From Cycas panzhihuaensis (taxonomy: Eukaryota; Cycadophyta), in the NCBI GenBank assembly GCA_023213395.1, contig CM041465.1, positions 111,111,741 through 111,175,740 of the forward strand: 64,000 nucleotides of DNA, written 5' to 3'. The notes under the pieces were generated by a model that saw only the letters and a program-made list of their open reading frames with translations, was not told the origin of the DNA and did no database searches. The translations under genes were made by a program, and so were the position numbers. Each line of letters begins with the position of its first letter. Position 1 is the stretch's first letter. Positions 9,670 through 19,546 of the stretch are shown here, piece by piece.

Positions 9670-10725
9670 TGATCCCAAAAGAGCTTAGTTTGGTGAAGAA
9701 ATCAATTATCAATCTTTCCTCCTTGAGATCCTGGGAGTTAGTGTAGAAAGCTCAATAACATCAAAACAACAATGAGCCCATGAAAGGAAAATTCTACACC
9801 AAATCAATTATACTTGACATTGATCCAAAAGTATGAGGAGTAATACTTTTATTAAACCATGAAAATCTCCATTTAATGGTGGAGAAATCAACTAGAAAAA
9901 GAATGGTAAAATTACAAGGAATAAATGTTACAATTATACCATAAGGGGGACTCCAACCCTCCAAATGCTTCTCCAAGGATGCTTCCCAAGTCAAGTCTCC
10001 AAGAACCACCTCTCCAACCTATAGAAGGGCTCAATTTATATAAAGAAACCTAAATTTCATGTTTAACAAGTGGCAATCATGCAAGTATAACCACTAACCA
10101 CCAGAATGCATGTTGTCCAAGTGGCCTTCATACAATTCTTAAAACTTTACAGTTTGTAACAGATCTTAACATACTCCAATTTGGTTCAAATTTGGTACAC
10201 ATATAGGAACGTATGTCCCCTCATCTTCCTCAAATTTTCAGCTCATTTGGATGTCATTTGACTGCATTTTTATTCATTTAATAATAATATGTATTTGCTA
10301 TTTTTCTGTTGTCCAAGTGGCCTTCATACAATTCTTAAAAGTTTCGGCTTGTAACTGACCTTAACGGACTCCAATTCAGCTCAAATTTTGTACACATATA
10401 TTAACATATGTGTTCTCTGCTTCCTCAAAATTTTAGCTCATTTGGATGCCATTTGACCATGTTTCTATTTATATAATCAAAATATATATTTTCTATTTTT
10501 TTCTGCTAACTGTGGGATTAATTTTTATGCAAAGACAAGGCTTGAACTCTAATCAAATGATATTTTCTGAACCCCACCTTTTGTACACATCTAGTGAGAT
10601 GTGTCTTATCCATTTAAACAAAATTTCATAGAATTTTGATACCATTTGGCCATATCTCTTTTAGTTATGCCAATGCCTAGCATTTTCCGCATCCTCAGAA
10701 ACATATGGTAGATCCTCACGGATCA
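9670..10725 (-). repeat. 3' LTR of the chromodomain element
   Basis: Starts TGATCCC and ends GGATCA on the plus strand. It is followed directly by the PPT complement. An identical 71-codon open frame occurs in both LTRs (9794-10009 and 15473-15688), simply because the LTRs are nearly identical. A TATA-like TTATATAA lies at 10036-10043. Confidence 0.96.
10036..10043 (-). promoter_or_regulatory. TATA-like box in the chromodomain-element LTR
   Basis: The minus strand reads TATATAAATTGAG about 690 bp from the LTR start, a plausible promoter. The same box is at 15715-15722 in the other LTR, where it would drive the full element. Confidence 0.5.
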
Positions 10726-10728
10726 TGG

Positions 10729-10740
10729 CTCCCCTTCCTT
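10729..10740 (-). other. Polypurine tract of the chromodomain element
   Basis: The minus strand reads AAGGAAGGGGAG, ending three bases before the 3' LTR. It lies inside the 3' end of the pol reading frame, as is common when the frame runs into the LTR. Confidence 0.85.
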
Positions 10741-10741
10741 G

Positions 10742-11279
10742 GAAAATAGCCAACTCTGTTGGCTTAGAATTGGAGATGGGGAAGTATTGTTCTCCTCGTT
10801 GCCTACTAAACCACTTGGCCTTACTAGGTAATTGCCCTGCTACTCCAATCCTGAAAGATTCATGTGTCTTATGTCTTGTTTTGGTAGATTTTCTCTCCAA
10901 GATACAATCTTCCTTGAGAGGCTTCTCACTTTCCAAATACAAGTCATCAATTGAAGGTAAAGTGAACTGGTCTTGTTCCTCATCTAGCATGGAGGGCTCA
11001 AAGAGTTTTAAGTATTCAGCATTTACTACTGAATATATTTGCATATAAGGTGGAAGATCAAGTTGGAAAGCATTGCCACCTACTTTTCTCAAAATCTTGA
11101 ATGGTCCATACCTTATAGGTTTGAGTTTCTTACCTTCTCCTTTTAACCTCTCCTTGCTCAAGTATAACCATACTAAATCTCCTTCTTGGAAAGTACACTC
11201 TTGCCTATGCTTGTCATGTCTTTCCTTGTACTTTTGTTAAGTCCTTAGAAGTTGATCATGTACTTCTTTGTGGACTCTC
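10742..11279 (-). pseudogene. Integrase C-terminus and degenerate chromodomain
   Basis: Open stretch 11161-10661. MSKERLKGEGKKLKPIRYGP and FKILRKVGGNAFQLDLPPYM form the integrase C-terminal (GPY/F) region. CILERKSTKTRH and QLPSKAKWFSRQR, followed by EQYFP, have the shape of a chromodomain: a strand with the TR motif, then V-x-G-xP-x-A-x-W. Chromodomains of this kind tether integrase to modified histone H3. The frame ends at 10661, inside the LTR. Confidence 0.75.
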
Positions 11280-12289
11280 TGGATCTTCTCCAAGTATCTT
11301 AAAGCCTTGTCATGCTCCTCCTTCTCTTTGTGGATCCTTCCTTAGCTTGCATGGAAAACTCCAAGTCCAATGGACTTTGAGGTAAGTATCCCAAACAAAC
11401 TTCAAAAGGTGCTTTAGAGTGTGATGCATGCATTGCTCTATTAAAAGCAAATTGTAGAAAAGCCAATGATTCATCCCAAGTCTTTGGATGCTTGGAATTG
11501 TATCCCTCAATAGATGTACCAAAGTTACATTCACTACTTGGTTTGTCCATCTGTTTGAGGATGGAAACTTGTACTCCTCTTCAATTTGGTATCCATCATC
11601 TCCCATAGTGACTTCCAAAATGATGAAAGGAATCGAGTGTCCCGATCTGAAATGATGGAAGAAGGCAAGCCAAAATTCTTCCATACATGCTCAAAGAATA
11701 ACTCAGCCGCTCCTGTACCTGTGATTGTCTTCTTACAAGGTATTAGACATATCATTTTACTAAACCTATCTACAACAACAAAAAGATAATCATGTCCCTT
11801 CCTAGTCATGGGAAGTCCCCCTAAAAAATTAATGGAGATACTTTCCCAAGGCCTAGTGGGAATAGGTAGTGGTGTATACAATCCTAATTTTCTAGAAGAA
11901 GGCTTAGAAGTATTACACATTACACATCCTTTTACATATTTTTTTACATCATTTTACATTTTTGGCCATACAACATATCTTCTCAAGTTTGCTAAAGTCT
12001 TCTCTATACCAAAGTGACTAGCTACTTTAGAAGTATGGGCTTCTCTAAGCCACTTGATCTTGTCTCCTTTTGATGGAACATAGAGCTGCTCCCCTTTGAA
12101 AAGTAGACCATCCTTCCAAGCAAGTTGGGAAGGTCTTCCTTCGCTAGGTTCTCTAATTCTTCCTTCAAAGCTTCATCTTCATGGTACAAGTCTTTGTACT
12201 CTTCATGATGCATTGGTTCCACCTGCAAACTCATAAGAGAACTACAAACAAAAGTAGAAGAAGAAGTGGAATAAGGTGGTCTAGATAAC
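11280..12289 (-). pseudogene. Integrase of the chromodomain element
   Basis: Catalytic core on 11920-11534: WESISINFLGGLP (the first Asp position reads Asn), FVVVDRFSKMICLIPC, IISDRDTRFLSSFW (second Asp) and SFHPQTDGQTK. After a frameshift near 11540 it continues as HPKTWDESLAFLQFAFNRAM and SPLDLEF. The HHCC zinc-binding part lies upstream with stops (near 12010-11920, MCNTSKPSSRKLG). Confidence 0.88.
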
Positions 12290-12800
12290 ATATCAGCAAT
12301 TTTGTTATTAGATCCCTTTTTATACTTAATTACAATATTGAATTGTTGTAAATAACTCATCCACTTCATGTGTCTTGCTTTGTAATTTACTTTGAGTTTG
12401 TAAAATTGAAGAGGCTTATGATCGGTATGAACTACAACCTCTTTTAGAGCAAGTATGACCTCCAATGCTTGCATGCTTGATGAAGTGCGAACATTTCTCG
12501 ATCATATGTTGGGTAGTTCTTCACTTGAGGGGTGAAGACTTCCGAATGGTATGCAATAGGCTTCCCATCTTGAATAAGGACAGCTCCCATTGCATTTCCA
12601 CTCGCATCAGCTTCGACTTCAAAAGGCCTTTGCAAATTTGGCATTGCCAAAACCGGTGCTTCACAAATTTTCTTCTTTAAAAGAAGAAAGGCTTCTTCCT
12701 CCTTGGAACCCCAAGTAAACTTTCTACTAGATTTTGCCAATCCATGTAGAGGTCTCGCAACTGTGAGAAATGAAGAATGAACTTTCTCAAGTATTGACAA
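12290..12800 (-). pseudogene. RNase H of the chromodomain element
   Basis: 12800-12444 gives FEVEADASGNAMGAVLIQDG and YDREMFALHQACKHWRSYLL. A frameshift follows near 12470 and then VVHTDHKPLQFYKLKVNYKA, the third catalytic position (TDHK). This is the normal pol RNase H. It shows only modest damage. Confidence 0.9.
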
Positions 12801-13839
12801 GCTCTAAAAACTTCTCACCTCTGTGATGTTTGTTGGCCTAGGCCATTTGAGGATGGCTTGAGTCTTGAGTGGATCAATGCTCAACTTTCCTCCTCCAACC
12901 ACAAAGCCTAAGAAGATCAAGTTCTCCTTGCCAAATTCACACTTCTTCACATTAAGCTTTAAATGATGCTTAGCCATAGTCTTTAAAACTTCTTCTATGT
13001 GCTACAAATGTTCCTCCCATGTGTTGCTGAAAATTAAAATGTCATCAAGATAGACAACAACAAAATTTTCCAAGTAAGGCCTTAATATTTCATTCATTAG
13101 CCTCATGAATGTTGCAGGAGCATTACACAATCCGAAAGGCATAACCATCCATTCAAAGAGTCCTTGCTTTGTTTTGAAGGCCGTCTTCCATGTGTCCTCC
13201 TCCTTGACCCTAACTTGGTGATAACCACTTTTTAAATCCAATTTAGTGAAATAACAAGCATCTTTGAATTTGATCAAGCAAATCATCTATACGAGGCAAA
13301 GGGTAGCGATTTTTAATTGTAATTTTATTCAAAGCACGAAAATCTATACACATTCTCCATCCTCCATCCTTCTTAGGCACCAAGACAATTGGTGACCCAC
13401 AAGGTGAACATGAAGGTCTTATGACCCCTTGATCAAGCAACTCCTCAACTTGCCTCTTTATCTCATTATTTTCTACAATGGAGTGCCTATACAAAGCAAC
13501 ATTAGGTAATGGTGCATCTCCTACAAGAGTGATTTCATGCTCTATCTTTCTCTTTCGTGGAAGCCCATCAACATGTTGAAATAGAATATCATACCTTGTC
13601 TTTAACTCCTCAATTTGTTGCATTTGTTTAGGTGATATAAGAAGAGTGTGAGTAGAAGGACCTTCTTCATCTCTTGGCTCTTCTTTTCTCCTTACCATTA
13701 AGATGACAAATTTACCACATGCATTGATCATCCTTTTTGCTTGAGTAGCTGAAATTAATGCTATCTTATCCAAGTGCTTCTTTGTGGCCTTTATGATGAA
13801 GCCCTTGTTATCCTTCATCAATCGATACTTTCTCTCCCT
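12801..13839 (-). pseudogene. Reverse transcriptase of the chromodomain element
   Basis: [20 protein letters not shown] and [13 protein letters not shown] lie in one frame. A shift near 13265 leads to [36 protein letters not shown] and the catalytic [13 protein letters not shown] stop at 12999-13001 follows HL, and paired small indels lie near 12805-12780. The YLDD box is intact. Confidence 0.92.
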
Positions 13840-14319
13840 TCGATAGAAGAGTGCATCTCGATCCCACAAGTAGGGACTTCCAAGCACAACATGGCATACA
13901 TCCAGTGGCACCACATCACATATTACCTCATCAACAAAATCATTAGTGATGGAAAATTTAAGTGTACATTGCTTTGATATTTGCATTTCCGCATCTTTAT
14001 GGATCCAACCAAGAGGATATGGGTGAGGGTGAGGAGTAGTTACCAAACCAATGCTCTTTACCAAACTTTCTCAGATCAAATTCTTTTGGCTTCCTGGATC
14101 TATAATGGCACCAATCATACTATTTCCCACTTGAAGCTTCAAGTGAAATAGTTCCTCCCTTGTAGCATCATCTTCATAATTTGTAAGTAGAGTGATCTTC
14201 TCTTCTTCTCCTTCACTTTGAATCTCTACCTCGAGAAAGTAGTGCTTTCCTTTTCCTTCTTTCTTAATTCCATATCCTTGATATGCTTCGACTTTAGTTC
14301 TGGATGCAACTTCCAACAC
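13840..14319 (-). pseudogene. Protease of the chromodomain element
   Basis: AIIDPGSQKNLI is the active-site loop with Pro where Ser/Thr is normal (D-P-G-S), followed by an in-frame TGA at 14068-14070. Then come [16 protein letters not shown] and [15 protein letters not shown], the second half of the protease fold. The frame overlaps the end of gag by about 95 bp in another phase. That could be a real gag-pol frameshift or a mutation. Confidence 0.85.
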
Positions 14320-15305
14320 TTTGCTGTAATATGACCACTAATATCACAATGCTCACAATAGTTAGAACTTTTAACAAAATTAGTTCTTTTCTTCTTTCCT
14401 TCTTGCCTTTTAGATGAGTGCAATTTAGGATTCTTTTCATACTTATTAGAAGTAAAAGTAGAATCTTTAGACATGAATGTAGATTTCTTGCTTTTGCTTT
14501 CTATTGCCATAGCCATCCTACTTGCTTCTCCAATGGATTGAACCTTAAAAAGCCTTAGTTCCTTCCTTATGTATTCATGTAATCCTCCAATGAATTTCAT
14601 AAGAGTGACATGTTCATCCATATTAATACCAAGTAGCATGCCATGCCTAAAAAATAAAGAAGTATAGTCTTGGACACTTACACCTCTCCCTTGACGTAAA
14701 TATTGCCAAGTGACCCATTGGTCTTCCTCATGACCTATGGGGTAGAATTGCTTCTTTATTATTTTCTTAAAATCCCTCCATGAAAAAGAAGATACATCAT
14801 GAGTTTTCAAATATGCATTCCACCATGTCAATGCATGTTTACACAACTTGAGCCTAGCAAATGAAAGCTTTTGAGCATTACTATAAGCATAGATTGTGAA
14901 GTAGGTTTCAAGTTGATCCAACCAATGGTCCAACTTTTCAGCATTTACCTCTCCATCATAAGTTGGAATATCCAACTTTGCCTCCACTTTGAAGGGTTGA
15001 TGAGATGAAGTACCCTTGCTTTCTTCAAAAGAGTGCTTTAAGGTCTCCTCCTCTTCCTCTTCATGGTCGTGGTCATATGTGGATCCTCCTTCAAATTCCT
15101 TCTCTTTGCCTTTTCCTTTGACTAGAGGTAGAAGGTGGGTCATCATTTGCATCAAGGCTTCTACGTTCTTCTCAAGCCTTTCAAATCTAATTTCTCCATC
15201 TTCTTTTTCAGCCATGGTGCTTGGATTCTTTCTTTGTCTTCTTGGTGATTGCAACACAAGAAAGTCTTCACCTTTCTCTTTGTATCCTTTCCTTGTTTGT
15301 ACCAT
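14226..15305 (-). CDS. Gag of the chromodomain element (intact reading frame)
   Basis: A 359-codon open frame, the only full-length element gene in the window without a stop. Starts MVQTRKGYKEKGEDF about 25 bp after the PBS. The N-terminal half has an acidic run (HDHEEEEEETL). The capsid part has LDIPTYDGEVNAEKLDHWLD, LCKHALTWWNAYLKTH and FKKIIKKQFYPIG. Near the C-terminus is one CCHC zinc knuckle, CEHCDISGHITAKC, then a lysine-rich end. Gag packages element RNA. Length and order are normal for a chromovirus gag. Confidence 0.93.
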   Translation of the reverse strand: MVQTRKGYKEKGEDFLVLQSPRRQRKNPSTMAEKEDGEIRFERLEKNVEALMQMMTHLLPLVKGKGKEKEFEGGSTYDHDHEEEEEETLKHSFEESKGTSSHQPFKVEAKLDIPTYDGEVNAEKLDHWLDQLETYFTIYAYSNAQKLSFARLKLCKHALTWWNAYLKTHDVSSFSWRDFKKIIKKQFYPIGHEEDQWVTWQYLRQGRGVSVQDYTSLFFRHGMLLGINMDEHVTLMKFIGGLHEYIRKELRLFKVQSIGEASRMAMAIESKSKKSTFMSKDSTFTSNKYEKNPKLHSSKRQEGKKKRTNFVKSSNYCEHCDISGHITAKCWKLHPELKSKHIKDMELRKKEKESTTFSR

Positions 15306-15330
15306 TCAAGTCCCTACAACAAAGATCAGA

Positions 15331-15343
15331 GGCTCTGATACCA
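15331..15343 (-). other. Primer binding site, tRNA-iMet type
   Basis: The minus strand reads TGGTATCAGAGCC, complementary to the 3' end of plant initiator tRNA-Met. It starts five bases from the 5' LTR and fixes the element's orientation. Confidence 0.93.
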
Positions 15344-15348
15344 AAATA

Positions 15349-16404
15349 TAATCCCAAAAGAGCTTAGTTTGGTGAAGAAATCAATTATCAATCTTTCCTC
15401 CTTGAGATCCTAGGAGTTAGTGTAGAAAGCTTAATAACATCAAAACAACAATGAGCCTATGAAAGGAAAATTCTACACCAAATCAATTATACTTGACATT
15501 GATCCAAAAGTATGAGGAGTAATACTTTTATTAAACCATGAAAATCTCCATTTAATGGTGGAGAAATCAACTAGAAAAAGAATGGTAAAATTACAAGGAA
15601 TAAATGTTACAATTATACCATAAGGGGGACTCCAACCCTCCAAATGCTTCTCCAAGGATGCTTCCCAAGTCAAGTCTCCAAGAACCACCTCTCCAACCTG
15701 TATAAGGGCTCAATTTATATAAAGAAACCTAAATTGCATGTTTAACAAGTGGCAATCATGCAAGTATAACCACTAACCACCAGAATGCATGTTGTCCAAG
15801 TGGCCTTCATACAATTCTTAAAATGTTACAGTTTGTAATAGATCTTAACATACTCCAATTTGGCTCAAATTTGGTACACGTATAGGAACATATGTCCCCT
15901 CATCTTCCTCAAATTTTTAGCTCATTTTGATGTCATTGGCCTACATTTTTATTCATTTAATAATAATATGTATTTGCTGTTTTTCTGCTGTCCAAGTGGC
16001 CTTCATACAATTCTTAAAAGTTATAGCTTGTAACTAACCTTAACGGACTCCAATTCAGCTAAAATTTTGTACACATATAGTAACATATGTCTCCTCCGCC
16101 TCCTCAAAATTTTAGCTCATTTGGATGCCATTTGGCCATGTTTCTATTCATATAATCAAAATATATAGTTTCTATTTTTTTTCTGCTAACTGTGGGATTA
16201 ATTTTTATGCAAAGACAAGGCTTGAACTCTAATCAAATGATATTTTCTGAACCCCACCTTTTGTACACATCTAGTGAGATGTGTCTTATCCCTTTAAACA
16301 AAATTTCATAGAATTTTGATACCATTTGGCCATATCTCTTTTAGTTATGCCAATGCCTAGCATTTTCTGCATCCTGTAAACATATGGTAGATCCTCCTGG
16401 ATCA
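15349..16404 (-). repeat. 5' LTR of the chromodomain element
   Basis: Same length as the left copy. Its plus-strand edge reads TAATCCC, so the usual terminal TG has mutated to TA; the other end is ATCA. A TATA-like box is at 15715-15722. Confidence 0.96.
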
Positions 16405-16409
16405 ACAAT

Positions 16410-17042
16410 CTTGCCTTTGAGGGTGAGCAAAATCACAACAGATCCCAATGGGGTCTTTTCGCTATTTTCATAACCTTGGCATCACCATGGAATAGGTTCC
16501 AAGGTGGAAATACCAAGCTCTTGCATGACACGTAAGGGCATGGCATTCACAGAAGAACCGTTGTCAACAACAGTCCTTCGCAGAGTACAATCAGGTGTAT
16601 TGATGGTGATAGTGAATGGGAAGTTCCACTGACATTCCCTTTCACATGCGGGAGAAAGGTCCTTACGATCAAAACAAATAATAGGTTCATGACTTTGGGT
16701 GATGCCCAAAGCGTGAACAGGCACATCATTCGATCCTAAAGCTTCCAAGATGAGAGCTCGTTGCTTGGGATAACTCCTCAAAACATCCATCAAGGACATT
16801 CCTATAACAATGGTATGAAGCTCATCCATGATGGAGAAAGGCTTACCCTTTGCGATAGGCTGGGTAAGTTCTCTTTGAAAATCGTAACAACCTAGGTGCA
16901 TAGGAATGGCCTTGGGGAAGAGAGGCACTTCTAAAGGAGGGTTCTCTGGAAGAGGATCAGAAGGAGTAGAGGAAGAAGCACCAGTTGCTTCTTTGGCAGC
17001 TTGAGACCAGGTAAGGACATATGAAGGAGTAGCCCCATCCAT
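16410..17042 (-). pseudogene. Protease N-terminal part of Tat-like element 1
   Basis: Open stretch 17042-16482 of 186 codons. It begins in a Pro/Ser-rich gag-pol junction (ASSSTPSDPLPENPPLEVPL), passes FSIMDELHTIVIGMSL and reaches the active-site strand TVVDNGSSVNAMPL (D-N-G-S, as in Tat/Athila-type proteases). A stop follows IPW at 16482. After it, CQGYENSEKTPLGSVVIL leads up to the insertion at 16404. Confidence 0.88.
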
Positions 17043-19285
17043 TTAGATCACCTTCTTCTCCTTGTTCCAGGGCTGCGAAGGTGATGGGGTGCGATGGTTA
17101 GGGGAACAGAAGGAAGAGGATGAATCCCTGGTACCCTTCCCTTTATCGCGGGAAGGACGGGAATTTGGCGATCTTCCTCAGTTCCGGTTATTCTTGGATT
17201 GAGTGTTGTGATCACATTCCCCATGTTTGGGGAACGGATCCTTATGAACTAGTTGGTTTAAATTAGGCCTTGAGGCCCGTTTAGGGGAGGAGTCATGTCG
17301 AGGGGCATCCTTAGGATGCTGGGCCCTACAACGTGAGTCATTGTGGAAGCACTCCCCATAAATGGAGTACCACTTCTTCTTAAGCGAGGGATCTGTCTTC
17401 CTCGTTTGAGAGGATTGGGTGTTTCTATTCCTGGGGAGGGAAGCTTGAGTTACTTGTTAAATATGTTTGTTGGATGTTAGAGATGAAGGAGCTTGTAACT
17501 TGAGTTCCTTCATCGTACATTCGAATGAACGTTTGACGGATGTGAGGGGGTCTAAAGTCCTCTGAGTTTTATGAGAAGAGGATTTAGAAGATTGTTGAGG
17601 TTTAGTGTCTTTAGTTGAAGGTGGTGCCTCACGTCGCTGTGAGGGCTTGAGAGGCTTCTTGAGTTCAGCCTAGATCTCAATAGCCTCCAATGCTAAGCAC
17701 TTGGCAATCACAAAGTCACATGTGGTTGCCTCCATTTTAAGGACTTCCACATGTACTTTAGGATGATGTGCATTAATGAAAATGTCTCTCTTCAACTCCT
17801 TGGGCAACGTGGCCTTAGTGGAGTGAAGAAGGTCATGGAATCATCTCACAAAGTCACGATTCATCTCATCGTGACCTTGTTTGAGCGATAGGAGGGATTT
17901 CATTCCACTCTCAAATGGATGAGCTATATCAAAGTAGTTGATGAATTCATCTACTAATTATTGGAATGAAAAGATAGGGTAGGTAGGGAGGCGATAAAAC
18001 CACTTAAGGGCATCGCCTTGTAAAGATTGTAGAAACAATTTCATTAAGATATGGTCATAAGCCCAGTAGTCTATACATGCCATAGAAAAACTATGCACAT
18101 ATTTAGCTAAGTCTTGCGATGAAGTTCCATTAAATCTAGGAACTTCAGGAGGATGAGGTGGCAGATTAGTTCTTAATGCCTCAATAGATAAAGGTGTTGA
18201 TCTATAGTCCATGAAGGGATGCGCCCTTGCCTAGATTGTAGGATCAATGAATGATGTAGTAGGTAGCGAGCAAGGAACATATGAGGGTGGCAAACCCATC
18301 CCTCCTTGAGGAAATGCCCCTTACTGGAAGGAGGCTTGAGGATAGGTGCCTTGAAAAGGAGTCGAGTTCCCTTGCGAAGGCATGGAAAAAGGGACTGTGC
18401 TAAATGGCAAAAAAGGGGGATATGGAACTGGGTTTTTCCCATATGGGCCACCCGTAGGTAGGGCGATCCCATATGGGTGTAGCGGATCCACTCCATAAGC
18501 TAGGAGATGGTTCCCTCTACACTTCCCCCAAGGTTGAGAAGTGTAATATGGGGGGATATAAAAGGAAAAGCCAGCAGGTTGGTTTTGAGGGTGTGTAGGA
18601 GTGGGTCCCACATGACTAATAACTGAAGGGTTAGTAGGACCGACAGGCCTACTAGAGAAAGTATGCACCACATTAGGGGATGGCATATTAGTTTGGCTAA
18701 GAAAGGATATGCTAACCTTCAATTGAGGGAAAGACATACCACGAGAAGGTCCCAAAGCACTAAGACCTTGGCGAGGGATAGAAGGTACAACATACATCCC
18801 CGTAATAGTAATAGGGAAGGAGTGGGATGAATGTGTAGGCACGAAGGGATTAGTTGTTACAGGAGGAGTAGACGAGGATGAAGAAAGTAGGGGAGGAGCA
18901 GACTAAGAAGAGGCTCCCCCACGGAAGGCATCTTCAAACCATCTAAGACGTGGTTGAAAATGAGTAGCGCAATGGCACTCATTAAAAGCTTCAACCACAT
19001 CATTGGAGGGGTATCTACATGATCGTAAGAGGTAGATAGGACCTCAAACGAAGTAGATCCCTTAGGACATTCCTTATAAGAATCACCAACTGAGTGGTAA
19101 ATGTCAAGAGGAAAAGATCCTTTTATCGTATAAGTAGAAGGATGGGCATCAAGCAGGTGATGTTGGTCACCCGGCTAGTAAATAGGATCATCACCCTCCT
19201 AGGTAGATCCCAGAATAGAAGAGGGAAACTCGTGAGTTCCTGAGGCTGAGGTGTGGTAGGCCCAATCAAAAGGGTATCCCTCCAT
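17043..19285 (-). pseudogene. Gag of Tat-like element 1
   Basis: Starts at MEGYPFDWAYHTSASG (ATG at 19285). A long Pro/Ser/Tyr-rich N-terminal region (18842-18321) is followed by the capsid core: PEVPRFNGTSSQDLAKYVHS, GDALKWFYRLP, then after a stop LVDEFINYFDIAHPFESGMK. The C-terminal part carries QTRKTDPSLKKKWYSIYGEC and HNDSRCRAQHPKD, a weak knuckle-like segment. Several stops are present. The core closely matches 41955-42572 (DALKWFYHLP, FINYFDIARPFELG), so the two elements are of one lineage. Confidence 0.85.
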
Positions 19286-19525
19286 AGTCGAATCAAAATC
19301 CAATGAAGGAAGAGGATGATACCTGGGATCTTTTAACAATGGAGGTAAGCCATGTAAGCAACAAGAGAAGCATTGCATACAAGACTAACTAACACTATAG
19401 GAGAAAGAAAGGGCAATAAAGGGCACACATTGGGGGTTGCCCAACAAAGAAAACGAAGTAGGAGAAAGCCACAAGGAGGTAGTAATACCAACAGAAAAGA
19501 GTAGAAACTAGCTCCTTTACTAACA
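19286..19525 (-). other. Untranslated leader of Tat-like element 1
   Basis: About 240 bp between the PBS and the first gag codon. No feature was seen. Confidence 0.6.
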
Positions 19526-19545
19526 GATCCCCAGTATGGTTACCA
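19526..19545 (-). other. Primer binding site of Tat-like element 1
   Basis: The minus strand reads TGGTAACCATACTGGGGATC, one base from the LTR end at 19547. The second Tat-like element has TGGTGACCTTACTGGGGAC in the same place (40669), which supports the call. It is not the iMet type. It resembles the TGG-GCCG-TGCCGGGGAT (tRNA-Asp) PBS seen in Tat/Athila elements, but the tRNA is not settled. Confidence 0.7.
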
Positions 19546-19546
19546 G

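Larger units (their letters stand above)
9670..16404 (-). mobile_element. Chromodomain Ty3/gypsy element nested in element 1
   Basis: 6735 bp, minus strand. The LTRs (9670-10725 and 15349-16404) are both 1056 bp. The target duplication ACAAT is at 9665-9669 and 16405-16409. It has an iMet PBS, a PPT, one open gag and a broken pol. About 30-35 differences between the LTRs (about 3%) make it the youngest insertion I can date here. The domain order PR-RT-RH-INT-chromodomain is that of chromoviruses. The protease and RT wording suggests the Galadriel type, which I do not claim firmly. Confidence 0.96.

Noticed and set aside
9794-10009. Identical 71-codon open frame in two places (also 15473-15688)
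   Set aside because: Identity is explained by the two nearly identical LTRs of a young element; there is no protein motif.
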